This document shows positions 11,385 through 23,839 of a stretch of DNA of 64,000 bases, piece after piece. Within the stretch, counting starts at the first letter, position 1. The number at the start of each line of letters is the position of its first letter. Origin of the DNA: Neckera pumila (lineage: Eukaryota; Streptophyta; Bryopsida; Hypnales; Neckeraceae); assembly GCA_963969595.1 (NCBI GenBank), contig OZ018412.1, positions 1,676,501 to 1,740,500 on the forward strand. Direction: 5' to 3'. The notes below the pieces were generated by a model, which was not told the origin of the DNA, searched no databases, and saw nothing but the letters and a program-made list of their open reading frames with translations. The position numbers and the translations under genes are program-made.

Positions 11385-13178
11385 TCAGCATCGAGCTCCT
11401 TTGCGGCAAGCTATAAGGGGACCGGCACCCTTCACCATCCTCGCCACCATGGAAGCGGGCCGAGCAGTGGCGCTTGTCGTCTTGGCATAGCTCTGGCTGG
11501 TCCAGTGCATGGGCAAGCTAGTAAAGAAAGAGCCGGAAAGGAACTGGTCGCCCTCCGAACGCCAGTTCCAGTTCTTCGGGCCACCGAAAGTCGGACCCCC
11601 GTCGTCGATGCGCTGAGTCACTTGCTTCTTGCCCTTGAAAGGATTGAAAATGTTGCCTTGACAAAGAATCGTAGGACCTTCGCTACCACCAATGGCGTAG
11701 TTCGACCAGCCCGAAGTGTAGTCGTTGTTCAACACGTGCACGTTCCCGTAACGCACGCGCGGCATACGCTGCACCAGACCAGGACCGAAGACGTTGTACG
11801 CCACCGTCACGTACATGTTCCGGTCGATGCTGTCTTGTGCGTGGGCGCCCATAAGCATCACCTTGTCGTGCTGCGTGAAGTAATTGTTCGTGATGGACAC
11901 GGCCGTCGACCCTCGGATCACGTCCAGCAACCCGTCCGCGGCGCGGGCCAGGTAGCAGTGGTCGATCCAAATGTTCTTCGACGCGAAGATGGAGATGGCG
12001 TCTCCGTCGCAACGCCCGCGCTTCCCGACGTGGCTGGTGGAAGACATGATCCTTCCAGGACCCGTGGGCTTGATGTCGCTGATGGTAATGCCGTGCACGA
12101 TCACGCTGTTCACATTCTGGATGGTGAGACCCGCGCCCCCGACGATGCGCACGGTGGCCCCACGCCCGTCGATGGTCTTGAAGCTGGTGATGATGAGCTC
12201 GTTCTTGAGCTTGATGGTCATGCTGTACGCGAAGATGATCCACAGCGGGTCGGGTCGTGTGACGGCGTAGCGGAGCGTTCCCGGCACAGGGTTGGCGGGG
12301 TTGTCGTCGCGAGCAGACGTGACGACGTATATTTTCCCGTTCTTGCCGCCGGTGGCGCCGCGACCGAATCCTACGGCGCAGCTGGCCAGGCTCTGGCGGT
12401 TCGCTGCCCAGTTGGGATCGCATCTCCAGCAATCATCAACCGGATTTCCACTTTCACAGCCGCTCGACGCCAGCGACAAGTCATCAACGTCTGACGAGTC
12501 TCTGAACCGTACCAGAAACGATCGAACAATCAGTATTTTTTATGAGAATGAATCTATCAATCACCGTACCGGCGGCGTTATTAGTCTGATTTCTACCACT
12601 TCAAGGACTCCAATACTGACCTCAGTAAAGACCAAAGCATATCACTCACTCTGTAGTGGTTGTGCCATCGTCATCCTCGACTACATCAAACCCGTCATCG
12701 CCAACGCACAGGAAGAACGGGGAGGCGTTACCCTCCCCGGTGTTTATTTCCACAGTGAAGCTTCACCCCCCCTTGACTTTCTTTAAATGGAAAGTCAAGG
12801 GGGTGAAGCTTCACTGTGGAAATAAACACCGGGGAGGGTAACGCCTCCCCGTTCTCCCTGTGTAACCAATGTGGCATTACTTGCATCGGTATCTGTGGTA
12901 AAAACAACAGGCTCGGCATCATCTTCCTCAATAATTGTTTCTCCAGATTCTGCAAATGAGTCTTGACTTTCGTCGTCAGCAGGAGCAGGCTCCGCCCAGA
13001 AGCTCTCAGAAATCCCCTCATCCTCCGAAGGCGCCGGAGCGACTACCTCGTGGGAGAAATTGAAGACAATGGGATCAGTAGAGCCATAAGTTTCGTCCTT
13101 GTCTAGCTGGGTTGCAGAGAGCACGCCCTGCGCGCATACAAACAGGAGCCCCAGCCCCAAGATCGTCGACCTCGCCAT
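11385..13178 (-). pseudogene. Pectate lyase copy 2, exon 1 interrupted by a 158-bp palindrome
   Basis: This is the inverted paralogue of the pectate lyase at 3838-5405. Exon 1 runs 13178..12650 and exon 2 12501..11385, with a 148-bp GT-AG intron (donor GTGAGT). The signal peptide (about 22 residues) and acidic linker are recognisable but diverged from copy 1. Exon 2 encodes the same catalytic domain with only C-terminal differences (for example MVARMV for MVATMV, LIACRK for LVCRK). A palindromic insertion at 12706..12863 plus a 3-bp duplication adds 161 bp, not a multiple of three; reading into it meets TGA at about 12795. Without the insertion the exon phases fit exactly (368 + 1117 nt, about 494 residues), so the gene was intact until recently. 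It would still work only if the insertion is spliced out or is absent in other alleles. Confidence 0.88.
12706..12863. mobile_element. 158-bp near-perfect palindromic MITE inserted in a pectate lyase exon
   Basis: The two halves (about 79 bp each) are reverse complements with only a few mismatches, folding around TTTCTTTAAATGGAAA. The outer ends read GCACAGGAAGAACGGGG and, on the other strand, ACACAGGGAGAACGGGG. The trinucleotide AAC flanks both sides (12703-12705 and 12864-12866), consistent with a 3-bp target-site duplication. It has no coding capacity. The superfamily is not certain; 3-bp duplications occur in CACTA and PIF/Harbinger elements. Confidence 0.85.
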
Positions 13179-15462
13179 CTCAACAAACCACTCAATAGCC
13201 GAAGCTCGACAGTCACCAGCAAGCCAACAGGTAGCGTTTACAATAATCCAGCCGCAGTCATGCTCATGAAATGCTGTACTGGTGCTTTGAAATTAAACGT
13301 TCCGTGCTTTGTACACTAGACGTGAATGAAGAAACATTCCAGGTACATATGCAGCCCAACGATGTGCATGTACGGCGTGGGTGGGGGTGGAAGCTTTTAG
13401 ATAATGATAGCAATGTGATAAGCTCAGTTGCAGCGCATCGAAACTCCATCACGTTGTGCTTGGAGCGGTTTCGTCGTCGTTGTAGAGGGAAGGCTAGCAT
13501 GTTTCTCGCCTGGAAACTAGAGGCAAGTCTGGCAACCGAAACTTGAATTGCCAAAGAAACCTTAAATAGGTTTGCTGCAGGCTTGTTCTGTGCAACCGCC
13601 ACTGGATGCACAGCATAATAACTGTAGTCGCCACTTCGCCACTTCACCGTGGCTCTTCGAGTTGTTCGTTCAACTGTTGTCCCAGAATCGTGACTCGCAA
13701 GGACTTGACTTTTTGAACTTTCTGCTTTCTTGCCGAATTACGACACTTTTAAGGCCTGCGCCGCATGATTATTAAGAGTCTGGTGTATTCTCTCTTTAAG
13801 AAAATTAATGATCAACATGTCAAAAATCCACTTCCATGTAAATATTGGCCAAACTTTGCAGGAAAGACAGAAGACAAAGAGGATTTTTCTGGAATTCTAC
13901 ACAGAAGTGTGCAATATTTGTAAGAAGAGAATCGAAATTGTTGGTTGGCAAAATTCTAAGGAGAAGCCCATGAAAATGTGAAGGATATAACTTTCAAACT
14001 TCCAAAAAACTCAATCCCTCCAATTTTGAGGTCTAGTTTCTTTAAAATGGGTATTCAAGTCGTAGTTCAAACCTCTAAAATTGCAAGTGTGAGTCACACT
14101 GTGTGACATGTTTTTGAAAATCAATATTTCCTACCAAATTAATTTAGAATATAATAAAAAATCTGAAAAAATTAAATTAAATGGTGATACCTACAGTCAT
14201 AATATATTTCAACGTCATTGGATTAATAAATCTCAAATTATGTCCCACCAATAATAATAATTTTTATTATTTTTATGCACCTTCCACCTCCACTAAAAAA
14301 AAATTTAAAACCTCAAGGATTGTATGTGGATATCAACTAAGTAAGTTCAACAAAAGACATGTATGGAATAGTTATTCATAACTTAAATGTTATATATGTG
14401 TACATATTTGTGTATATATTCGTATTTATCCTTATACATACTTCAATATGTATATACATTTATTTGTATGCAAGATGTTTTTATTTTTCCTAGCCTTGCT
14501 TTTTGTGTGCCCTTGTTTTCTTGAGCTAAGTAGTCAATGTTTTTGGATGCCTAATAAAGAATCTCAAAAAAAAAATCTCAATAAAAGGCTTAAAATAATC
14601 TTATGTACTTATTGATTTGTAAATTATTAAGCAAATTTTCTACATGAAAAATATTAATTTTAGCTCATAAAATGTGGCTTATATGCATATTCCGCAGTAA
14701 AGCATATGAATTCAAAAATTTCAACTACCAATCTCTAAGGCCAAGCGTTGGGTGGGTTCATTCAAATGTAATACAAACAACTTCCAAAATATGCATGCAT
14801 GCTAAGAGAATCTAAAATCTTCATTTGATTCCAAAGCAAGATCCACCGCTGTACGTTGAAAGACCCATAGAAACTTGTTGGTCACCATTTCCAGGCTCAT
14901 TGTTGGTTGTTGATTCTACAAATAGCATTGTGACCTCCTATTAGGAGCATGATTGCGTGAAGCCATTCAGTCCAATTGTGTGGAGTTTGGACCAAGTTTG
15001 AACTGAGAGGACCCTCAACTACAATAGATCCTCTCTAATTGCACCCTCTTTTCATGAATAATATGTAGTAAGAGAATTAGGAAGTGGGTCCAGTTTGAAG
15101 CAATTTTTTTGAAAATGAGTGTATTTAGAACCCACATTAGTTAGGTGGCCATTTATACACCTCTCTAAATACATAAACCTCTCTTTGTGCATAGTCTAGG
15201 CACCACGCACTAAAAGAGGCTCTATTGGATTGAGTGGGTGGGATTCATTTGAAGAGCCCATGGCGCTTGTGACTGTTGCACAAGTCTTGATAGGGCATTG
15301 AAATTGTTGAAGGCTCGCTAGGAGACGTTGAGACCACATTGGGCTTGTCATACTATATTGCAAGTGCTCTTAGTAATTTAATAAACAAAAATGGTGTAAT
15401 TGTGAGGCTAGCTCTGTCCACTCCACCAAACCCTAACCATATTGTGCAATGTATAGTGCCCT
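13179..15462. other. 5' flank of pectate lyase copy 2 and AT-rich DNA
   Basis: 13180-13790 is GC-balanced and is the likely promoter of copy 2. The frame at 13271-13546 (+) is not recognisable. From 13800 the DNA is AT-rich without features. Confidence 0.5.
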
Positions 15463-16320
15463 ACAACAAAGGTTGACAGGCACTATTTGGATGCTTCAAT
15501 TTTCTTGGCATCATTCAGAATATAGTTGGCATTTTTTGTTTCCCTCAATCAACATTTATATCTTATGCAATCTCCCCCAATTATACCAAATTTTTAGTTT
15601 CAAAAAACGAAAACTGTCTACTTTCAGTGAATTGAATTTTTTTTTCATGGTTTTACATGAAAATTCATAGAAAAACATTGGTGATAAATTCTTAACTCAA
15701 TTTTGGACATATGTAGGAAACATCCATCCATATGCACATTTTTCCTTCAACAAGCATTTCAAAAAAAGTTCTTGACTTCCCTCTGTAGAGGCTTCAATGG
15801 GGGAGTGAATAGTGCCTCAATTTTTGAAAATTAATATCTCTTTATTGTAATTAGATTTTGGTAAAGTAATTGTATCATCATGATCAAATGTGCAAAATTA
15901 GTTATACTGTGAGGGGCAAATAGAAAATTCTAATCAAATAATTAAAGGAGATATCAATTTTCAAAAAATTAGGCACTATTCATATTCCCATTGAAACCTC
16001 TATAGAGGAAATTTTGAAACTATTTTTAAAGATGCTTATTGAAGGAAAGATGTGTGTATGGATGCTTCCTATATATTTTCACAATTGAATTTAAAAATTC
16101 ATCACCAATGTTTGTGAATTTTTATATAAAACCATGAAAAAAAATGAAAAATACGAACCAGAAATGGAGTTTTGTTTTTTTGAAACCAAAACTTTGGTAT
16201 ACTTGAAGGAAATTGCGTAAGATATGAATGTTGATTGAAGGAAACAAAAAATGTCAACTCGGTTTTACATTATGCCAAGAAAATTGAAGGATCCAAATAG
16301 TGCATGTCAACCTTTGTTGT
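15463..16320. mobile_element. Fold-back element, about 860 bp
   Basis: The left arm (15463-15860) and right arm (15927-16320) are reverse complements: ACAACAAAGGTTGACAGG at the left mirrors CCTTTGTTGT at the right, with matching internal blocks (AGTTTCAAAAA, CCTCTATAGAGG) and a loop of about 65 bp. The arms are diverged; no coding frame. Confidence 0.78.
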
Positions 16321-16440
16321 TGGCCACTCTACAGTCAGGTACAACTCATTTACAAATTGTTGATTTGAGGCACTCAATTTTTGTTGTACAATGTGTAGTA
16401 TAATTATTATATTTTGGTAATCATAATTATCATTGCATCC

Positions 16441-17100
16441 TTATGCAATCCCAGTGAAGCATACCGAATTTCAATTTCAAAAATAGAAATTTTCATTTTT
16501 GGTGAATTTTTGAAGTCAATTTTCATGGTTTTAAATAATATTTTAATAAAAACAATTGATGATAAATTTTTTAAGTTTGATTGTGGATATATATAGGGAA
16601 CATCTCTAGCACATCTTTCCCTTCGCAAGCAGCTTTCAAAAACTCTTACAATTCCTTCTATAGAAATTTCAATGTTGAGGTGACAAATGTCTAAATGTTG
16701 TAAAATTAGATAACTATATATTATAATTAGATTTTTCTATTTTCCCCTCATGTGGTAACTAATCTTGTATAATTGAGCGTAATGGTACAACTACTTTGAA
16801 AAAATCTATTTAAAATATAGAGACATCCAATTCACAAGGTTTTGTCATATGACGCCTCATATTGAGTCCTTGTTGGGAGCTTATATTTTTGTTACCTAAT
16901 AGGATGTTTTTTAATGTAAATGATTATCATATGGATGTTCCCTACACATCTATGCAATCAAATTAAAAATATCCATCACCAATTGTTTTCAATAACATAT
17001 TATATAATAACCATAAAAAATTGACTTAAAAAATTCACCAAAAATGAAAATTTCCTTTTCTGAAACTAAAATTTGGTATGCTTCATTGGAATTGTGTAAG
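16441..17100. mobile_element. Second fold-back element related to 15463-16320
   Basis: The block around AAGCATACCGAATTTCAA at the left mirrors TTTGGTATGCTTCATTGG at the right, with shared TTTTTGGTGAATTTTTGAAG and its inverse. It is related to the neighbouring fold-back and to single-arm remnants near 19318-19570 and 22370-22540. Confidence 0.68.
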
Positions 17101-17290
17101 AATCAGGTTTGAATTATACAAGAAGGAAAATTCCATTTTTTTTTTCTATACTATGCAATAAAAGTTGGAATGGCTCAAATTGTCAGTTTATAAATGAACT
17201 ATACCTGATTGTATATACAATTGTAGATAGGATTTGAAAACTAGGTGTATGTCAATGCCATAGTCTTTGTTCAAAAGAACCATAATCAAA

Positions 17291-17517
17291 TGCTCATAAC
17301 AAGTTGTTGACTTTTCAATGCTAAGTCCCATTGACAACCCGCCACCATTGTCATTACAAGTTGAAACTCATAAGTCATAACATTCTTTCTTTTCAACTTG
17401 CTTCCTACACCTTTGAATCATGAAGATCAAAGGTTGTGATTGAAAAATGTACAACCGGTTATGTATTACAATAGATATTAACCGAAGAGCGGCTCATTGT
17501 TTATCTATATAATACAT
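17291..17517 (+). repeat. Dispersed repeat, copy 1 of 2
   Basis: It matches 26511-26714 in the same orientation. Shared landmarks are AGTTGTTGACTTTTC, TCCCATTG, CATTACAAGTTG, TTTCAACTTGCTTCCTACAC and GGTTATGTATTA. Confidence 0.8.
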
Positions 17518-18904
17518 ATTGAGATGATTTTAGGTGCAGTAACCGGCTTCGGGAAATAAGAATTATCTCCCGTGAGAATCACCAGAGAAAATTCTCCAAG
17601 CATGTGACGCGACGAAGGGACTGAACATGACGTGGCTTCCTCCTTTGATTCCGCCAGGACGTCACCCCATGTGAGCCTTCCGCACAACAATGGGAATGCC
17701 GCTCTCGAGTCCTCTTTCTTTTCTTCTAAGGAGTACTCCGTACTTTTCTTCCATTTCTGTATATGGCAATGCCCAAAGAGGAGGGCATTTAGGGAAATAA
17801 AGGGCCTCTTCCTCAGGCTCCGCCCTCCTCATCAGTCCTTTGTTGTCCTTTATTTTTCAAAATGTCCTCCTCCTCGGGCCATTGCCCGACGTAAACAACA
17901 AGCATCACGAGCAGAACAGGATGAATATAAGGGATGAGAAATTGAAGGCGGATGAGAAATCCGTAATGCTCAATTATTCAAGAAATCCCGTGCAATTGGG
18001 CATCATGCTGCAGAAGCCTCCCAACAAATGAACGGCGCATTTCGTGGGAGCGGTTTACGTTGAAAGGAAGAATCAAAATACTTGGAGATAGAAAAAATCC
18101 AGTGAGGCCCAAGCTCACTCACTTCAACGTTGGCTCTGTTTTTCCATCCTAACGATCACGTTGCTGTGGAGGACGGGTAGATGAAAGTTTTCCAAGTTGT
18201 GCTCCGTCTGAAATGGCAAAGTGGCTTCTTCAAGAGAAGGGCAGTCATAACCATCGGGAGGATTGGTTCCTATTCTAATTGCGGAGATGGATTGAAAAGT
18301 TTCCATGATTGCAATTTATATTAGAGAAAAAACAAGTCCTTTGGAGCCCTCAGAGGACTCCGCAGATTATCTTTATTTCGTTAAAGAATGATTTTTTTCC
18401 CTATATCCACTCACCGTAAGTCACAATTTTCAGATGCTTGGCAATGGTTCAAAATCCAAAAACAAAGTATGAAAATATCAAGCTTAAGATACGCTTATGC
18501 ACCTTAACCCTGATTATTTAACACTTTGTATTTGAATGTATTTTGCATTCAAACCAAATTGTGCAAAAAAAAAAAAATGTCCAAAAGTAATCCAATAACC
18601 ATTTACCAATTTTTTTATTTTATTTGATGGCTATATAAGAGACTCACTTCATTGACACTTGGTGAGTACGAAGGGTGAAGTAGTTGCTTTTATAGAGAAT
18701 CAAATTGTTCATGATGAATCCACAAAGACTAAAGAGTAAATTGAAGATACTTCACTCATTGTCAAATGAGTGAAGATCCCACATGGATTTTTAATCCTAC
18801 CACTATTCCACTTGCAAAAAGAGCTCATTTAGAAACTCACAAATTCAAGTGAGTGGCTATTGAAGTTGGTTGCTTTTGGCTACTAGCTTCAATAGCCACT
18901 TAAT
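17518..18904. other. Less AT-rich island without a recognisable gene
   Basis: 17520-18320 has gene-like base composition, with a 101-codon frame at 17632 (+) and a 60-codon frame at 18124-18306 (-). Neither matches a known family or shows convincing splice context. It may be a gene relic. Confidence 0.4.
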
Positions 18905-19040
18905 TTAATTTAATCAAAATACATTAAGTTCAATTTATTTCAAATAAGCCAAATTGAACTTAATTTATTTTGATTAAGTCAAACTAAATCCAATTAAGCA
19001 AATTAAAAGGCTTAATTAGATTTGATTTGACTTAATCAAA
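18905..19040. repeat. Two adjacent AT-rich palindromes
   Basis: The first pairs ATTAAGTTCAATTT with AAATTGAACTTAAT, flanked by TTTAATCAAAATA and TATTTTGATTAA. The second pairs AGTCAAACTAAATC with GATTTGATTTGACT. Both could extrude as cruciforms. Confidence 0.7.
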
Positions 19041-20780
19041 ATAATTGTCAATTAAACACTGGCTATGTTATTAAACACTTTGGAAAAATTTTCGTTGCAA
19101 AAATAATCATGGCTTGACTATTTTTTGCGAAAGTCAGACCAACTGACAATGCATTTTGGCCACTTTTCTGAAAGTCAAATCCACAATTCAATAGCTTTGT
19201 TTGTCACTCTAAATCAACCCTCTGGAGGCCTGAAATTTCTTCTAATGTACCATTTAGTTTTCTTTGCAAAATTCATATAGAATGCAATGGACAATTTTGT
19301 CTAATATAATCAACATTCAATTCTTATACAATCTCAATCAAGCATACCAAATTAAAGTTTCAAAAAGAAAAACTCCATTTCTAGTGAATTATTTCATTTA
19401 ATTTTCATGATTCTCTACAATAATTCTTTGGAAAACATTGGTAATGAATTTTTTAATATTCAATTGCAAAAATATGTGGAAAACATCCATGCACACATCT
19501 TTTATTCAACAAGCATCTCCGTAAAAGGTTCAAATCTCTTTCTAATTTCTATAGAGATTTTATTATTGCTCAGGTACTTCACTAAGGTAAATCATCCCAT
19601 TGTGGTTAAATGATCTATAGTGGACACCTAGGGAATGACTTCATTATGGGTTTTTTCGGTATGTGAGATTTGGGCCACAATGTATGTCTTTCATAACAGT
19701 CATGGAGTGATTAGTGACTTCATTAGGAATTTCCAACTTTCCAGTGTAAATTCATTGTAAGCCATTGACTTTTTAGGCCTTCCATGTTAGAAAACTTTAT
19801 GACTGCTTTGGGCGAACAAGATGAATATCATAGATTCAGATTTTGTTAGTTTTAGAATAGTCTACAGACTCTTTTGGACCATGATGCATTGAACACTTCA
19901 AAAATTTGTAGCATATTTTATACTTTATCAAAAAAATATAATTTCAACTGCTCTTACTATTTCTCACACTTATCTTCATGTAGAAAAAAACTTAAAAAAT
20001 TTCAGCAATGGCATGAGGACAAATTCCTAATTTTGACCACAATGGGCTTTTTTACTCTATACCTTGTCATCTGTATATATGTGCATCAAAACTTTTATTT
20101 GGGGGGGTATTTAGCTATTATTTCACAATAGACATGTCTCTATTCTTTTTCTATTTCTATGTTTCGCCCATTTTCTAACATCTTATAGTAGTTAAAATTG
20201 AAATTGGAAGCATCAAAACATGTTCCTATTGTAATTCAAAATTTTATAAGTGATTTTAGGGTTGATTGGTACAACATATATACTCTAAGTCTCTAACTAT
20301 TGTTGAATACAAATCACGCAAATAATACATATATAGACATCATATATCAAACGATTCATACAAATAAATCATACTTGTACAATAGGAGAAAAAACCACAA
20401 AATTTGAAGACTTCACAAGTAATGAAGTAGGATTATATTGGCTAAGCTAGACTTACGCAAAGCATCTTTGAAAATTGCCCTCTATAGATTTGAATTCAAG
20501 CGAATAAATAGATAACAATTCAAAATGAAATATGGTTCATTTATTTGTTCCCCATGCAAAAGAATAGCTTCCATGCGAGTTCTTTCCCTCCCATTTAGAC
20601 TATCCCTTGGATAGATTTACAAATTATATTCTATAGATGTTTATTATGTACTATATAGTAGTTGTAATATTGTACGCTTCAAAAAAGTGATGCAATAGTA
20701 ACTTGAATATTTTTTAATTATTAGCACTAACATTTAAAGTGTACTTCATGATATAGTAGAACCACCCATAGTTGATCACC
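19041..20780. other. AT-rich DNA with degraded repeat ends
   Basis: A CATTAG-family right end (GGCCTGAAATTTCTTCTAATG, at 19228-19247) and a single arm of the fold-back family (about 19318-19570) are visible; no gene. Confidence 0.5.
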
Positions 20781-21725
20781 TAACCCCTAGAAGTCAGCTA
20801 CTATGTATCACTAAAAATTATCCAAAATTGTTATTTCTAGTACAGGTGCCAAATTTTAGAAAAAGAACATTTTTGGACATATGTAACCACAAGGTCTTGT
20901 AGTAAATTGGTTTGAAAATATGTAAAAAGAATTTCAAAATTTTCCACCATGAGGAATGCAAAATATTAGTGTTTGAATTGACCAAATTCCATTTTTTGGC
21001 TCCATTTTTTGGCCTTGTGAAAAATCGGACGGCTGCACTTTACAAGGTCACATTTGTATAAAACAATGTCCAAAATAGTGGTTACTCTTGGGATTCATTA
21101 CTCAAGGCAAGTTGGCTACATACTTGAGAAGTTTCAGATCATTTGAAATTGTATAACATATAGGAAAAAAATAGTAGAAAGAAGTAAAGAATGATTCAAA
21201 ACACTAAATTGTAATGAATTCAATTATGGGATTAAAAGATGTCAATTCCAGCGGTTCTACTGTTGTGATAAACAATCTACATCCTATGCTTTTATTTTTT
21301 TCAAAAAATATCAAAAATTGAGTTAAGAAAAGGATTTCAAAGTTTATTTTAGAGTAGAGAACCTATAACTGCCCGCAAACTAGGACGCCTCATAATTTTC
21401 GTCTCATGAATCAAAATGGAATAATTCAAAGCTTTACATGTATATATAAAACTAAAAAACCAAATTCAAATCTTTATTTTTCTTATAAGTGATTTTTCAA
21501 AAAAAATTTGAGCTGCTCGGCGCTCGGTGACTGTTGAAAATGAGATATTGTCCAATAACTTTTAATCATGTAGGCAAAAGTTTTGAAATTTGTTGGGCCT
21601 TAAAGCTACCCTCGAGCACATGTTGTGTGAAATTTTCAGAGAAATAAAATAAAAATTTTGTTCATAGTGAGCTGTCCAAAATCACTACGTTGCCAAAAAA
21701 ATTCATTTGGTCCTTTAGGGATTAA
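20781..21725 (+). mobile_element. Diverged copy of the 45918-46841 TIR element
   Basis: It starts TAACCCCTAGAAGTCAG and ends TTGGTCCTTTAGGGATTAA. It shares internal blocks with the 45918 copy, such as ACAACATATAGGAAAAAAATAG reduced to GTATAACATATAGGAAAAA and CAATCTACATCCTA. Confidence 0.75.
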
Positions 21726-22995
21726 GCAATTTTGTGCATGATTTGGAGCAATAGTAGGCTATGTAACTTTTTTGCCGTGTAGAAAGATAGAAATGACGGG
21801 CATTGCAATTTTTTTTTTTTTTTTCCTTGAACTCAAATTATTATAAGTTTCAGAAGCTAAAAGTTGGTCTAAACCTATACCCAATGTCTAGAGTCCTCCA
21901 TAACCGCTCATTGAGTCATTGAGAAAGTACTTATTGCTGACTTTAGCACCCAAAATCAAGGACAACTATTGTGACACTTCTGTATCCACGGTACTACTAC
22001 AACCAAGAAAATTTATTTAAATACCAAGAACTTGTGATGGTCCAAATGTTGGCATTTTCATTGTCATCCATGTGCACAAATCAACCACCACTGATTTGTA
22101 AACAAGTTTGTCAAAGTTGGTAAACTACTCTACAACTCATTAGGTGCCCAGTAATGTAATACGTGCCACCATTTCTAGTATCTTATGTTGTAATTTATAT
22201 ACCTTCTGGCAATCACGTTGTCACTTATTTTAACCATCCAAAAAACTAATAACGGAAATGAGTCTCAACCTCTGCTAAATTCACACATCCTATTGGTTGC
22301 CGATGAGGCCTTGGTTGATAATGGATGATTCTACTACAAAAAATGGATATTATTTTATTATAATTAGAATAGATTTTGGCAAAATAATTGTACCATTATG
22401 CTCAAATGTACAAAATTAGGCTTAATTTAAGGGGCAAATAGCAACTTAGTCTTATTATAACAAAGAGATATCTATTTTTAAAAATTAGGGCATTGTCACC
22501 CCAACATTGAAATCTCTGTAGAAAAAATTATGATCATGGAATAGTTTTCATTTTAAGGGTTTGTGGCAATGGTAAAGTAAATGAGTCCATTGCGGATACA
22601 AACAGAAGCAAGCCTATAGTAATAGTGCTATATATTCTAGTTCTGAAATGTACACCACTAATATGATTATGTTCACAATGGACTTACTCCATTTTGACCC
22701 ACAATGGACTCACTTACCTTAGTAGTAGAGAATTGCAAATCACTGAAATTTTGTCAACCCACCCGTATATAGAAGCCTATCCTTTGTCTCAAGTTCCAAG
22801 CAAACAAAAAGTTCAAGTCTAATGTTCAAAATTTCAAATTAGTCATTAAGGTAGCCAACCTGTTTCCAATCACCTCCCATTTCAATGGTATAGGTTCCTG
22901 TACTTCCAACTATAGGTTTGTTGCATTTCCAACAGCTTATGCAAAGTAAGACATAATGTTCGGAAGGCGTACATTGAAACATAGAATGATTACAA
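21726..22995. other. AT-rich intergenic DNA
   Basis: Long T tract at 21811-21824; a single-arm remnant of the fold-back family at about 22370-22540; no gene seen. Confidence 0.5.
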
Positions 22996-23314
22996 CATTA
23001 GAGAAAATTTCAGGCCTTCGAAGGGCTGCTCCTTAGTCCTCCTAAGTACCAAAAGTAGTAGTATTTTTCGGGGCTAAAAAATGTTTTTTTCTCCCATTTC
23101 CGTATAGCAAAAATTGCAGTGACAGTGGAGCAGGAACCCACATTTTTGAGTAAAAAATTAATAATACATATATGTATTTTAAATCTTGAAATTTAAAAAA
23201 AAAAAAAAAAAAACCCCACAAAATCTGACTTTTTGAAATTGGCAAGCCAAGCTTGAAATAGTTTGGCATGTCAATCTAGAACAGCCCTCTGGAGAGCTAC
23301 TTATTTCTCTAATG
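22996..23314. mobile_element. MITE, CATTAGAAAAATTTCAG family
   Basis: It starts CATTAGAGAAAATTTCAGGC and ends GCCCTCTGGAGAGCTAC-TTATTTCTCTAATG; the interior has a long A tract. Confidence 0.75.
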
Positions 23315-23567
23315 CTTATACATTGAAAGCCATAATTTTCACTTACATCAGCCTATGATTGGTAATACAACAACCTATAGATCAAAAATAGGTCAAAAAG
23401 AATCTTTCACTAATAAATTTATAGAAATTACGTTTAGTGTAAATTATTTTTGAAAAAATATACAATCCTTCCAAACTCTATTTTTGCATACGAGGAAAAT
23501 TCCATCTGAACAAACTCGCACTCTACATATGGGCAATTGCTGAAGTGGTCGGAAATGGGTCAGTTAC

Positions 23568-23839
23568 CTTAGAAGAGATCTTGACCCTGTAGAAGGCCGT
23601 TTGACTTTTGCCAGATGTACAAATCCAGAGAAAATTTATTTTATTTTATTTTACTTTTAAAAAAAATATTAAAAAAAATCAAAATATTGTTGAATCCTAG
23701 TCCTACGTGGCACACACCGTGATCACGTTTTTGGAGATAAAATTTTTATTAGTTTCTTTTTAATTTTGATTTTTTTTTCTATAATTGCACATTTATTATA
23801 ATTATAGCGGCCCTCCGTAGGGTCCTTATTTCCTCTAAT
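23568..23839. mobile_element. MITE, CATTAGAAAAATTTCAG family, abutting the next copy
   Basis: The right end GGCCCTCCGTAGGGTCC-TTATTTCCTCTAAT is clear. The left end near CTTAGAAGAGATC-TTGACCC is diverged, so the left boundary is approximate. Confidence 0.55.
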
